From Hippophae tibetana (taxonomy: Eukaryota; Streptophyta; Magnoliopsida; Rosales; Elaeagnaceae), in NCBI GenBank assembly GCA_037013495.1, contig CM072806.1, positions 22,530,001 through 22,594,000 of the forward strand: DNA of 64,000 bases, in the 5' to 3' direction. A model generated the notes under the pieces. It was not told where the DNA came from. It ran no database searches and worked only from the letters and a program-made list of their open reading frames with translations. Positions 32,871-44,421 of this stretch are shown piece by piece; the stretch's first letter is position 1; each line of letters begins with the position of its first letter. Both the position numbers and the translations under genes were made by a program.

Positions 32871-33600
32871 GATCACCTCGGTTAAGAACGAAGTAGAGCA
32901 CCCTGGCACTTGAAAAGATCACAAGTTATCCAGGTCGACACTTTGAAATTGAAGGTAAAGATGAGCACCTCGATCAGGAACTAGGTAAGGATTTCTCTCT
33001 AATTTGAGCCACATGCTGATCACCTCAGTTAAGAACCAGGTATAGTGCCCTGGCACTCAAAAAGGTCATGAGTTGTCCACCTCGGTTAGAAACTAGGTTC
33101 ACACTCTAACATTGAAAGGAGATATGATCACCTCGGTCAAGAACCAGATAAGACCCTCTCTCCTACCAATTTGAATCATAGGTTGATCACCTTTATTAAG
33201 AACCATGTAGAGCACCTTAGCACTTGAACATATCATGATTTTTCCACCTTGGTTAGGAACCATGTCGGCACTCTGACATTGAAGGGGAAGATGAGCACCT
33301 TAGTCATGAACCAGATAAGGCTCTCTCTCTATTTTGAGCCACATGATGATCACCTCAGTTAAGAACCAGGTAGAATGCTCTAGTACTCGAAAAGTTCACA
33401 AGGTGTACACCTCGATTAGGAACCAAGTCGGCACTCTAACATTAAAGGGGGAGATGAGCACCTCGGTCAGGAACCAAGTAAGGGCCTCACTCCCAGAATT
33501 TATACCATGAGAATGATCACTTCGATTAAGAACCAAGTAGAGTTCCCCAACAAGAGCAAATGTCGAGTTGACCACTTCGGTCAATAACTATGCGATGTCA
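32871..33600. repeat. Tandem array, period about 165 bp with 55-bp subunits
   Basis: Units begin with GATCACCTCGGTTAAGAACC at 32871, 33018, 33185, 33348 and 33514, spaced 147, 167, 163 and 166 bp. Each unit contains three diverged subunits starting CACCTCGGTTAGGAACCAGG, so the array has two levels of periodicity. It lies in the 3' untranslated region after integrase. Such arrays in Ty3/gypsy 3' UTRs are a known source of satellite DNA. Confidence 0.92.
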
Positions 33601-33779
33601 TAAAAATAAATAAATATATATACACACGTGCAACGTTCGAGCATTACAAATATTTTCCCTAAAGAAAACTTTTATTATTTGATATTAAAAATCTTTTGAA
33701 AAGGTTATTAATACAAAGCTCACCCCCCTAAGAATTAATAACTCTTTAAAAGTTTGGGCAAATGTTCAGTGTCTACATC

Positions 33780-35620
33780 ATCAATTTCTTCTCAACTTGA
33801 ATCTCGGTGATTTTAATTTGTGCATAGGCCTCTTCTCAGTGATGAACAGACCTCATCGCAAGTGCTGCTCACTCCAAATCCTCAGTGACCTCCATCACCT
33901 TGAGGAATACTTTCTCAGCTCACTTCATATAGAAGCTCTCCCAATAAGACTCCCTACCTACAAAGGTGGCCATTACAGCTAGGTCTCTCATATTTTGAGA
34001 TTGAGTTTGTATCAACTACTCCTTACAAGAAGCGAGCTCACACTTGCTCTCCTAAAAGGGACCTACCTTGCCCTCGAGTTTGAGCACCTCGACTTTTAGT
34101 GCCATAACCTCACTTTTAAGCCTATTATTGTCAGCCCTTAAAGCTCGAACTAAATTTCTATAGGACCGATCTGAATTCATAAAGATCGACTAAAAAATAG
34201 GGAGTAATTATCAAAAATCCCTATTGCACTGATTAAACAAGTACCCTTGATCTCTTTTTATAGAGGATGATGTTAGAAAAATGATAAACAAAAAAATAAA
34301 GTAATAAATGAATGAAACCAAAAATCAAGTGAGTAGGTCAGCATCATAAATACACAACAATTTAGACAAATTAATTTTTTCATTGATAAAATTGATTTAC
34401 CATTCAAACAAAATTCCAAGTCTAAGAAAAAGAAAAGAAGGGTTCAACCCAATAAATTAATGATCTTCTTCCTCGGCCCCTACATCAGTCACATTACACA
34501 CATGCACTCTCACTAGAGCTCAAGCACTCCTCTTCCACCCCTTCCTCCCCTTCTTGAGAAGTATAGTGTACATATGTAGGAGTGACCGGGATGTTCAGAA
34601 TACAATAATAGTAGTCCTCTAGGTCCTTAGCCTCTATCTTGAAAGATTCCATGGCAAGCTCGTACTCCTTCTCTATGCTTGACTCGAGCTAGTTGGCTAT
34701 AGAGTCAAGCTTAAGATTTGCCTTTAGGGCTCTCTCAATCACAACCTCAAATGTTTTCCATGCCTCTTCGATCTCTAACTTGGATTGCTTTTTGGCCTCC
34801 TCCAGCTCAGTAAGACAATTGGTATACTCATTTAGCTAAGTGGCGGCCATTTTCAACTTTTCCACCTTATCAATGGCTTCACCTCCCCATTTTTACAACC
34901 TCACCATAAACATAGTGTACTTAGACCGAGAAGACACATAAATTTTCCTTTCCTGTTCCAACTCATCCTTCAATCAACCCACACTTCGAGCATTATCAAA
35001 ATCATAAAGCAACTACAACTAAAACAAAAAAGGGCACGAGGTCAATAATTAACCAACAAATCACGCGGTCAAACTCTAGAAAAACAAATGTTATCATAAA
35101 TGGAGGTCACATACCTAGTACAAGTGATAACAAATGATATCATCATAACCCGTACCTTTACATATAACCTTGTGATGCTTCTCATGTGCTTCAGTATGAA
35201 GCTAGCTTAGGTACTGATCGATCTTCTTGGGCTCCAAGCCTTGATACAAGGTTATCTCATTCATGTCTGTGGTAAGATTATTAAGAATGCCCTTCCCTTT
35301 CCTCAAATCTCGTATAAGATGGGCAAGCACTTTAGGAAACGAGTAGAGAGATGGAGATGGAGCACATTCTTGCTACATGAGTGGTGAAGGTAGTGGTTGA
35401 GACAAAGATTGACTCATACCATTGGAAAAGCCCAACTTATAGAACCCCGAGTTATCACAAGCAATTTGATGTTAGGGGATTTCCCAAGAGCCCGAGCCTA
35501 AAGTCTCTTCTCAGCGCATTATCTATAAAAACCACAAAACACAAAAAGAAAAGCAGAACAGGTAAGGTAAGGTACAAGAAGGGGTTACCTAGAATCAAGT
35601 TTGGAAAAATAAAATGAAGT
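33780..35620 (-). pseudogene. Antisense coiled-coil frame of the gypsy element, broken
   Basis: On the minus strand a long but interrupted coding pattern is visible. Near 35330 it reads KVLAHLIRDLRKGKGILNNL and TTDMNEITLYQGLEPKKIDQ. Near 34970-34640 it reads LKDELEQERKIYVSS, DKVEKLKMAAT, NCLTELEEAKKQSKLEIEEA and EKEYELAMESFKIEAKDLED, which is strongly heptad-like. It ends near 34480 in an acidic stretch, with further charged sequence to 33780. Tat/Grande elements carry an additional antisense ORF after pol; the function is unknown. Plus-strand frames here (33797, 35381) are shadows. Confidence 0.6.
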
Positions 35621-35952
35621 GTTCCTTAAAAATAGACTTGAAAAGAAAGTAGAAAGGCATTAGACTAGAGGCTTGTGCTCTAAAAACTCGACCAAATAAA
35701 ACTATAGCCTGAGTTAAAACCTTACCACCAAACTGAAAAACCTATAATAGCTCAATCTTATGTGACAGAGCATTCTTTCTTACTTTTGTCTAATATGTAG
35801 GAAATGATGATGAGTCCTAGTCTAAGCACCTTTTTAACTAGAGGCACCAAAATTCTCTCTCCAATCATCTAATATGCATTTATTAGAGAAGTTAAATGGT
35901 TCATACCTGTTGCTCAGAAATTACTCTTCCACCTCAACTCATAGCTAGAGCT

Positions 35953-35971
35953 AAAAGAGTAAAGGGATAGA
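35953..35971 (+). other. Polypurine tract of the gypsy element
   Basis: AAAAGAGTAAAGGGATAGA lies directly before the 3' LTR start TGTTTGG. It primes plus-strand synthesis and fixes the LTR boundary. Confidence 0.85.
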
Positions 35972-36417
35972 TGTTTGGACATCTAGACTGACCTGATGCC
36001 CAACCTATTCGAACCACTCAAGTAAAGTCATCAACCCTAGATGGTAGGTGAATCACCTCAAATGTTCTACCTATAGACCAGTCCGAGTTTAGTAATCAAT
36101 CCGAGCCTATAAGTAGATTGAGTCATAAGATGTAATAACTCAAAATGCATCAACAAGTAACAGGTCAATTCTAAGGAGTTGAATCCCTTGTATGGTTAAC
36201 CACCGAACCGAGCTAGGATTGACCTTGACTCATAATATGTTGTAATTTATACCAATTATACCCTTTTGACGTATAAATATGTGTACACATTATATAGTCA
36301 ATACATGTATCTATATTATTCTATAAATAGATAGACCTCTTATGAGATCCACACATTCAACCAATTATATTAACTTCTCTCTAAGTTCTCTCTCTAAAAA
36401 TAGGTTGAATCTCAACA
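35972..36417 (+). mobile_element. 3' LTR of the gypsy element
   Basis: 446 bp, TGTTTGGACATC to GAATCTCAACA, colinear with the 5' LTR. The TATA region (CTATAAATAGATAG) is at about 36320. Confidence 0.93.
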
Positions 36418-36422
36418 ACCAG

Positions 36423-36580
36423 AATAACATATTGATCACCAATAGTAGCCATTAGAAAGATATTAAAGACCAAACTAAGAATAAATCAAGATTTTTTAAA
36501 AAAGAAACCTAAACTCTAATACCATGTAATAAAATACAAAGGAAGATAACAATTTGATAAAATATCTCTGATTGTATTAA

Positions 36581-36628
<48 letters not shown>
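36423..36628 (-). mobile_element. Leader, primer site and LTR fragment of the older copia
   Basis: 36423-36513 continues the copia split by the gypsy element. The minus strand at 36524-36514 reads TGGTATTAGAG, a diverged initiator tRNA-Met primer site. TGTAATAAAATAC at 36525 starts the LTR, which shares AAGATAAC and AAAATATCTCTGAT with the LTR at 14507. It runs into a (TA)n microsatellite at 36584-36628 and is truncated there. Confidence 0.75.
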
Positions 36629-36634
<6 letters not shown>

Positions 36635-37352
36635 CAGCTAAAAGCTCATTGTTGCTCCGTATTTAAAATTAACTTATAATTTTAGATAACTATTTAATAA
36701 AACTAAAAATATATAAATACAATTTACATAAATATTAAATTTAATATAGAATTATAAATTTCTTTTTAAAACAACTTATATATTTTAGGGATAGAGCTTT
36801 GGTATGTGTGCAATTGTTTAAGTATACAATTATTTCTAAGCAATAAAAAGTAAATGATTACTAACAAAATTAAATCAATAAACTATAAGTATAATATTTA
36901 CTTAAATTATAAATTTTTTCAAAAATAATAACATTTTTGGTAGAAAATTAGCCACTAATTAAATAATAATAGGTCTATTTTTCTTATTTTATATTTTAAA
37001 TATTAAATTGATAAAAATAATTTGACATTAAAATAAAAATCAATATTTGCGATGTAATTAAATTATAAATATTGAAGTATTTGAACTCATCAAATTTAAT
37101 GTAATTAATTAAAATATATGTATATTGATTGTAATTTTATTAGATATTAATTAGTATTTATATATTTAGTTTAATATTAAAAGTTTTAAATTTCTTAACT
37201 TCAAATATTAAATATACAAACGAAATTAAATTAAACTTTTTAAGATATTTTTATTTATTTTTGTTTCTATAAATGTTTGATAATATATATTTTGGTCGAT
37301 CCATCCTTACTCAAGCTCCTATGGAAGTTTACTTGTCCTAGTTAGTAGCTAT
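36629..37352. other. AT-rich gene-free stretch
   Basis: Very AT-rich sequence with no coding pattern or element end that I can identify. It ends at the 8-bp target duplication of the hAT element. Confidence 0.5.
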
Positions 37353-37531
37353 TAAGGGTGTCCAAAAACCAGACTGAACCGGGTTAAATCAAAAAATTGG
37401 ATTGAATTAGATCGGATCGGACTGGTTTGTATTAAGTAAAATTGATTTTCAAAAGATCCAGTCCGATTATACAAAAAATTTAACCAGTCGGACCGGACTG
37501 GATTGGTTTAAAAAAAATTAATTAAGCGTAT

Positions 37532-39369
37532 TGATGAGCAGAACTGGCATCACCGATCCTACCAATACTTTGGTTTTATATTTATAAAACTCTCGCAAGT
37601 GTACGAATCATTTCGTAGAAATGATAAGTATACTCCCAAGGTCGATCTAAGGAAGAAATATATGTGGTTTTTAATTTATTATTCAAACTTTTAAAAACGA
37701 AATTAAATCCTAAACATCTTGTCACGATATTTGGGCTTTTGTGTTTCTAATCTAATAACATAAAAATAAACATAGATACAGATACAGATTCAATAAATAT
37801 TGATGCAAATTTTATCATTTATAATAGTGGAGTATTTATGGATATAATAACTAAGTTAATTATGCTTGCTCATATTATTTAGGTTATTAAAGATATAAAT
37901 TGATATTTATTGATTCTCTATTTTTTATATGAATACCACATTTGGTGGGGTTAGATATTCTTTGTTAACTAAACAAATCAATTAACACCTATAGGTGGGG
38001 TTGATAACTAATTTGGTTAATTAAATTAATTCATTTTTTCTAAGAGATTGAAAATGAACCATTTAAATACCATTTTTGGTGGGGTTAGATAGTTTAAACT
38101 TTATTCAAAGTGTCCAAATTAAACCTAAGAATTTAATTATTCGAGTACTAACTTTCAAGTTTTAAAACCACTACTCAAAACATGTTGTTAATACATTTTC
38201 ACATAATAATTCTTATAAAAAAATTTGAAATAGAGCTTTACTCTAACTATCGGGCGATTGTACCAACAAATAAAAAAACACTACTTTAAATCAGACCGGA
38301 TAATTAAACCTTAAAATCTAATTTTCATATTTAAGTTTGTAATGAAAAATAATATATCTCTCTCTAATATTCTTAATATAAAATCTTGAATAAAAATAAA
38401 ATCAATTCATTTTAGAGATTTTTACCTATTTAATATTTCGCAAGCATAACAATGTTATTATTATATCATAATTACAAATAGCCAGCAAAGTTAAATTTAA
38501 TCACACATAAATTAAATATAATATATAAGAATAAAGCAGAAAAAATAATTGTAAAGAAAATAAAATTCTTACAGTACTTTGTTGCTATTTTCGTTACTAG
38601 AAAACCTCCAAACGGAATTTGCAATCCCATTTATTGAATCGAAAAGCAAATAAATTACAAAAAACATAACTAGTTCTTTTCAAAAAGAGAAGAACTCTAA
38701 AACTAAGAAAAGCTAAAAACTAAGAAAAACTTAAAAACTAAGAAATGGAGAGAAAGAAGATATGTTTTGAGGTGTGTTGAGTTATGAAGAGAATGGCGGT
38801 ATTTATAGGTGAGGAGGGGAAGAAAAAGTGGGTGAAAAAATGATTAAAATGGTGGAAACACGGAGTAGTGAATGATGACATCATTGTTGACAACATGCTG
38901 GTGTGAGCACCGATTAGGGTAGATGGGAGAAGCGATGCGTGCGGACTGGGTGCAGATGGGTAGCGACGTGCGCGGGACCGAGCGCTGATGGGCGCGGGCA
39001 TGCGCGGAATGGGCATGTTGCGTGTGGCTGCTCGGCGCGATTGGGCACGTTGGCCAGCGCGGCTGGGCGGCTGCGTGCGCGATTTCCTCCTTTTTGACAT
39101 TTTTGACATTTTTGTCCAATTTTTCCATATTTGTTAACTTATTCTCATTTATTTATGAATATATTTGTGATGTATTGCCTCCATTATTCCTCTTTGAGTC
39201 TTTAAGTTACGTTTTGAAGTGAAAATACCTAAAAAATAATAAAAATACTCGTGATTACGAAATGACAAATATATATAAATATATGATAAAATCATATAAA
39301 TATATATATTTTTAATCAATTAATGTGCATAAAATCATGGTAATTTTAGTATTTTTTGAGCACTCATCA
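37532..39369 (+). mobile_element. LTR-type insertion (solo LTR or non-coding element) inside the hAT
   Basis: The 1838-bp segment starts TGATGAGCAG and ends GCACTCATCA, a 7-bp perfect TGATGAG inverted end. It is flanked by exact 5-bp duplications CGTAT (37527-37531 and 39370-39374). TG...CA ends and a 5-bp duplication point to integrase-mediated insertion. I see no internal pair of LTRs and no coding region, so it is best read as a solo LTR. A conserved block CGCAAGTGTACGAATCATTTC lies at 37594. A GC-rich island occupies 38930-39090. A fragment of the same family lies inverted at 25305-25685. Confidence 0.8.
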
Positions 39370-39379
39370 CGTATATAAA

Positions 39380-40350
39380 AACATCACTTTCTAGTTTCCC
39401 GAATTAAATTACATTCTTGCGCTCTCCATCTCCTCTACGAAGTGCAAACCCTAACAATTTCCTCATTGCCTCCTCTACTAGCCAGTCAACCTCGCCTCGC
39501 ATCCTATCATCCATGGACAAAATAGGTATGTGATGAGCTGACTAATATATATTTGAGTTTTCTGATATGTTGAACACCCCCATGTTTAGGTCCTAATTAT
39601 GTTATCTATTCATTATGCTATTGGTTGTTGCGATTATTATCCATACTGATATGGTTGTGTAATCTTTTGTTTAATTTCAAATGGGAGAAATTTGTGAGTA
39701 CTAGTATGGTTGTACCCTTAAGAACTATATTTTTTCGTAGATACGTAGTCATGCCCAGAAATATTTTAATAAGGTTCAAAAGAACGAGACAAGTGAGCAA
39801 TTACCTCTACCTCGGCCCAAATGAAAAGTTGTTCATCCATATCCCCAAAAAGCATCAAAAAGTGGTCTAGGTATGTCTCTTTTGTTGATTTTTTTTGGGG
39901 GCCATATGCTTACTACAACTTATTCATGTATCTATTTTCTCCTGTCAAATCCAGTAGGATCAACACCCCCTAGGTGCTAAGCTCTTTCAAGTCTTTTGCT
40001 TTACTTGAGCCTGGGATTGTCCAAATACCATATTCCTTATCAATTCTAAGGAACCCTACTTTCAGTGCTTCTATATCCTCATAGGCAAATAATTCAGTGC
40101 AAACAGTCAATATCTCACATGAGAAAAAAAGTTTGATTATAAAATAATTCAAATTTGACTAGAAATGGTTTGATCTAAACTTATCGGTATCAATTTTTTT
40201 ATCTGTTAAGTTTTTGTTTAAGTGTCATGTGTATGTGCTTTGTAGTACCCACTTTGGCAAATAAATGTTGTAGTAGCACTGAAAGTACTCCAATAGAAAA
40301 GCCTCTTGGTGAAACAGCTGATCAAGAGACTTACAGTCATCAACTGAGAA
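39380..40350 (+). pseudogene. 5' fragment of a hAT transposase gene
   Basis: A TATA-like CGTATATAAAAAC (39370-39382) precedes a leader. The ATG at 39513 gives four codons (Met-Asp-Lys-Ile) and a GTATGT donor at 39526. A segment bounded by TTTGTAG (ending 40245) and GTATGG (40351) is open in the matching phase and encodes VPTLANKCCSSTESTP and EKPLGETADQETYSHQLR. This exon-intron structure is inferred from splice signals and phase. No BED finger or RNase H-like core follows. Confidence 0.45.
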
Positions 40351-40699
40351 GTATGGTTTCTATTCTTGTATATTAGTGTTATCGGTTCTCCTATAGATTG
40401 TTTTTAATCCTCTTTCTCCAAATTAACAACCAAACCTATTTGCATGAGTACATGACTCATATAATTTAAGATGAATTTGTGTAACATGTCTACCAGAAAA
40501 TAATTGGGAAAATAATAATTGGATCGTTGAAAATTGTTAATCAAACCAGACCAAATCAGATTGGACCATTCGGTTACAACTTTTTTATTAGCTAAAGGTC
40601 CGATCCGATTTGGTTAAAGTAATATGAATGGTCTGATTTGATTAAAAACAATTACTAAAAATCAAACCGAACCGAATCATGGACACCCCTAGTAGCTAT

Positions 40700-41429
40700 A
40701 TGAGTTACTTGACTTGGGTATCAGATGAGCTGTCCATTCATTGTACTTATCCTTTGACTCTTTTTTTTTTGTCTTACAAGGCTCATCCATATTGTACTAT
40801 AATATATCCTACCCTTTCAACCCTAGTAAATATTGTATATATAAATAGCAATAATTTACCAATTATAATAAGAATTAAAACCAAAAACTAATTATATGAT
40901 TTATTTTGCATAAATTAAAATATGCTTGAAAAAATGAACATGATTATTTTAATAGATAAATTCATATTTATAATATAAAAGAGGGAGGTACAAGACCCCA
41001 ATTGTAAGCATTAATTATCATCTCTCATTGTACTAATTAATGTAGATGATTGAAATTTAAGGTAATGCATAATTGTTTTATAGAAAAACTTATATGAATT
41101 CATTTATTACATATGTAAGTATGAACAATATGGATTGTCACTCTTAAAGTCCAAAATTACAAGTATAACAATGTTTATGTAATAAAAATAATTATCAAAT
41201 AATAAAAATTTAAAGAAAATACATAATAAAATTATGGAATACATTTATTATAGAAATGTTTTGATATTTGTTAATATAAAAAACAACACAAATTAAATAA
41301 AAAAATTAAGTTGAAAAAGAAAAATAATAATAAAAGGAAAAAATGGCAAACTTGTCATAATAAGGCATAAGAATGGTCATTTCCCATTTAGGTTTTTTTA
41401 TAACCATATGGTGGGAATTTATCATAAAG
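40700..41429. other. AT-rich gene-free stretch
   Basis: Nothing recognisable besides general AT-richness. The frame at 40679-40891 overlaps the hAT end and has no family resemblance. Confidence 0.5.
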
Positions 41430-43730
41430 ATGATGTAGTTCTTTGATTTTGATGACACATATGTCTAACCTCAATTCAAGATTTTTTTGCTTTAGCAAGA
41501 ATGTCGATCATGAATAATGATTCATCCAAGGGTTATTTCTCTTGCATAAAGAGATTCTAGTAAGGGGGCTCTTTAATTTCACTTTTTTTTATTGCAAAGG
41601 ATTTTCTTAGTAGATATTTTAGGTCTTTGGTTGATAATAGACACTTCTACCCATTTGTTTTGCCTATGGGTCATGATGCATCGCCTATCAAGAAATTCTT
41701 GTTTTAGGAATTAGCTGATAAAATTTGTGTAAAGATAGAAGCGTGAAAAGGTCTTACCCTCTCTTTGGCAAGAGGTGGATGGTTAATATCTTTGGTTATT
41801 CAAAATATGTTCCTACATTCTTTCAAATATATAAATGATTGAAGTTAGTCTTGGACGATCTAATAAAAATTATCCCAAATTTCTTTTGGTCGAGGAAAAC
41901 AAATAAACTTAATTAGTCCAAGTCACTTTGAGGGATTGTTGTCGTCTCCTATACGAAGTGGGACCTCGTCCTATTAAATAAGGCAATGTTAATAAAGTTT
42001 TCTAGGTGGATAATCACAGGAAACTCTAGTATTTTTCTTTACTTACGCAGATAGTACTTCGAGCAAATTAATATGTTTGCTTTTCCATTTGGACTGGTTT
42101 ACGATCTTATTATTTGACCCTCTTAGAGGAATCTAAATGGTTAGTTCGGAGGGTTTCTTTAGTGTCGTTTTAGATTGATAATTGGTTGGGATCTCTTCTT
42201 CTTGATAGAATAAATAACCCTTTAGTAGATCTGCCATTTCATTTGTTAGTGGGAATTTATTTATAACAATATGGATGGCATCTACAACAATATTTTGAGG
42301 ACTTCTATTATGATATTTTCTTCGAGATTTGATTGGTAGTTATTGGTAGGGATGATAAATCTTGTCAATCATGTTGACCTATTTGATAAATTGGTCATGT
42401 CCTGTCAACTCATTAACAAAAACAATTTATCGTGTTGGGTTGTCATGTTGACAACTCAAAAAAATTCAATAAAAATATATTATTTTAATCAAATATAACT
42501 TATTAAAATAATTTAGGTTGGGTAGGACCATGTTTTTGTCAGGTTTAATGGATAAAATAATATTAAAATATTACTTTAACATGTTAACTTTGGGTTATAA
42601 TGTCATGTTATGTTTGACCCATTTAAAAAATAGGTTAAAATGGGTCGCGTTATATTGTGTCAGGATACTTTGTGTTTGAGTCAATCTCATGTTATGTTTT
42701 CATATCATGTCATAAGTTTCCATTTCTAGTTATTGGGACACGTACGAATATCAGAACTTAAACACATTCAGTTAAGGACCGGGTCACAACTAGTAAGGCT
42801 TCCAATTATCTATATGTGATTGGGGAACTTAGGGTTGGGACAGGGCTATTTCAACCCATTTCATAATGCTCTCTCGATCCATCTTATGCTAGAAATTTAT
42901 TTAGAATAAACTTCTCACTCATTGTAGTCAAAGAATAAGGGGAAATATTTTCCTTTCAGATGCTCCTTATGCAATTTAGCAGAGAAACTAGCTTTCATCT
43001 TTTTTTAAATTGTCATTTTGTAGGGGCACTTTGGGACCATTCAAGCCCCTATTTTTTGCATATGACATGGCATAGACTCTTCTATCTTAGATTTATGGAT
43101 AATGGAAATTTACTTTGGGTGACAACTTGGCAATATGTGGAAATGAGGGATTAACTTAACCATTTGGGTGATACGAACATCTAGAAATGATAATATTTTT
43201 GAGGATATGGCCACACATTTGAGTTCTTCATTTCCTATAATTTGGCAATTTATTCATATGGTAGGTGTATCACAACGTGAATCCATGCAAGATATAATGG
43301 ACAATCATCAGGTGTTCTAATGTCTACTAATACAAGGTATTCCATGGCATGCTTCCTAAATTGTAGAGGTTATTTAAAGAGAGCGTTCTCCAAATCGGCT
43401 AAAGGTTGATACATATAGTGTTACTTTTGGGTCATTAGACTTAACTAGATATTGTATTTTTCAAACCTCAAGATCCTATGTTCATGGTTACTTCTATATC
43501 CCACTTTGGGACTCATTTACTATTCAGGCAAAGCTCACGACGAGCATTCATGTATTAATGTATATTACCACATTTGAGTGGCAAAGACTTTGGTTATAGT
43601 CAGACTTTGATTATGTTGTGAATCTTTTTCAAAGGCGATCACTTTCAATGCAGTAGATATGGTACTTTTCTTGGGCTGATTGTTTGGAGAAGATTGCTCA
43701 CATAGTGTTTCATTATTATATATATATATA
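41430..43730 (+). pseudogene. LINE (L1-type) ORF2 remnant with RNase H domain
   Basis: Plus-strand pieces match the C-terminal half of plant L1 ORF2. ELADKICVKIEA.KGLTLS and LISLVIQNMFLHSF (about 41710-41830) match the end of RT. KNIIPNFFWSRKTNKLN, LLNKAMLIKFSRWIITGNS (41870-42040) and DNWLGSLLLDRINNPLVDLP (42175-42235) follow. After the MITE, LLTHCSQRIRGNIFPSDAPY (42910-42970) is the Cys/His-poor zf-RVT remnant. FEWQRLWL, SDFDYVVNLFQRRSL (43575-43640) is the RNase H domain common in plant L1 elements. Many stops and lost YADD motif: dead. Confidence 0.78.
42347..42728 (+). mobile_element. hAT-type MITE inserted in the LINE
   Basis: The 382-bp element starts TAGGGATGATAAATCTTGTC and ends GTTTCCATTTCTA, imperfect terminal inverted repeats. 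It is flanked by the exact 8-bp duplication GTTATTGG (42339-42346 and 42729-42736). It contains TTGACCCATTT and TAGGTTAAAATGGGTC, which are shared with a second copy at 57188-57541. It has no coding capacity and must be mobilised by a hAT transposase in trans. Confidence 0.88.
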
Positions 43731-43739
43731 TATGGTAGC

Positions 43740-44389
43740 GATATAGTTCATAGTTTATCCTCTAGGATTCCTTATACTTGTACCATGATATGGTCCTGAA
43801 ATGTCTCATCATTTGTCAATATACTTCTATTTCTTTAAATGATAACAACAAGCTTAATTATAAGTTTCGTTGAGGATTGATGCGAATATTTAATTTTTTC
43901 AATTTTATAATACTTGTAGTTAAGTTGTTAAATGATAAAGATGTTATAAAAGTATCAATTTAATTAGGGTGTTTCGATATACTTATTAACTCTTGTTTCT
44001 TTCATTGAAAATATCTTATTAGATTTATTTGGGTCCTACATATATGTTATATTTGATCGATTCCTTCTCAAAAAAATTCATTTACGATGGATGTTAAATT
44101 TGTATTATATACTTATTAGGCCTTATATTTTTTATTGAGATTGTGTATGAATTTCAACTTATATATTCATGCATGAATGGTTAAGAATCTTGGTGTTATA
44201 ATCAAATTCTCAATTTATCTTTCCTAATCACATTCGTATATAATTTGGGGCATGACATTATGGTATCAAGAAATGTATGTACAACGGGATAACTATTAAA
44301 AGTTTGATTTAATTGTATGATATAATTTTTTTATACTTAGTATATATATCTTTTTTTTGTATAACTTAAAATATATATGTTTTTTCATG

Positions 44390-44421
<32 letters not shown>

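Larger units (their letters stand above)
28107..36417 (+). mobile_element. Complete Ty3/gypsy element, Tat-like lineage
   Basis: The element spans 8311 bp with two 446-bp LTRs, a primer site, gag, protease, RT, RNase H and integrase remnants on the plus strand. A tandem array, an antisense frame and a polypurine tract complete it. Flanks ACTAG (28102-28106) and ACCAG (36418-36422) differ at one base, a likely 5-bp target duplication. It splits an older copia between its gag and its leader. All coding parts are broken, so it is structurally complete but inactive. Confidence 0.92.
37353..40691 (+). mobile_element. hAT-superfamily DNA transposon, non-autonomous, with nested insertion
   Basis: Terminal inverted repeats TAAGGGTGTCCA (37353) and TGGACACCCCTA (ending 40691) match with one mismatch. 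They are flanked by the exact 8-bp duplication GTAGCTAT (37345-37352 and 40692-40699), the hAT signature. Subterminal regions hold many copies of AACCGGTT/GGTCCGATCCG-like motifs at both ends, probable transposase binding sites. Without the nested element (37532-39369) it is about 1.5 kb. It lacks the transposase catalytic and dimerisation regions and keeps only a 5' gene fragment. Confidence 0.9.

Noticed and set aside
33797-33982. Plus-strand ORFs at 33797 and 35381 as gypsy genes
   Set aside because: They are shadows of the antisense coiled-coil pattern and have no gypsy domain.
38738-39128. Arg/Pro/Ala-rich minus-strand ORFs
   Set aside because: They coincide with the GC-rich island of the TGATGAG element and show no domain; open frames follow from composition.
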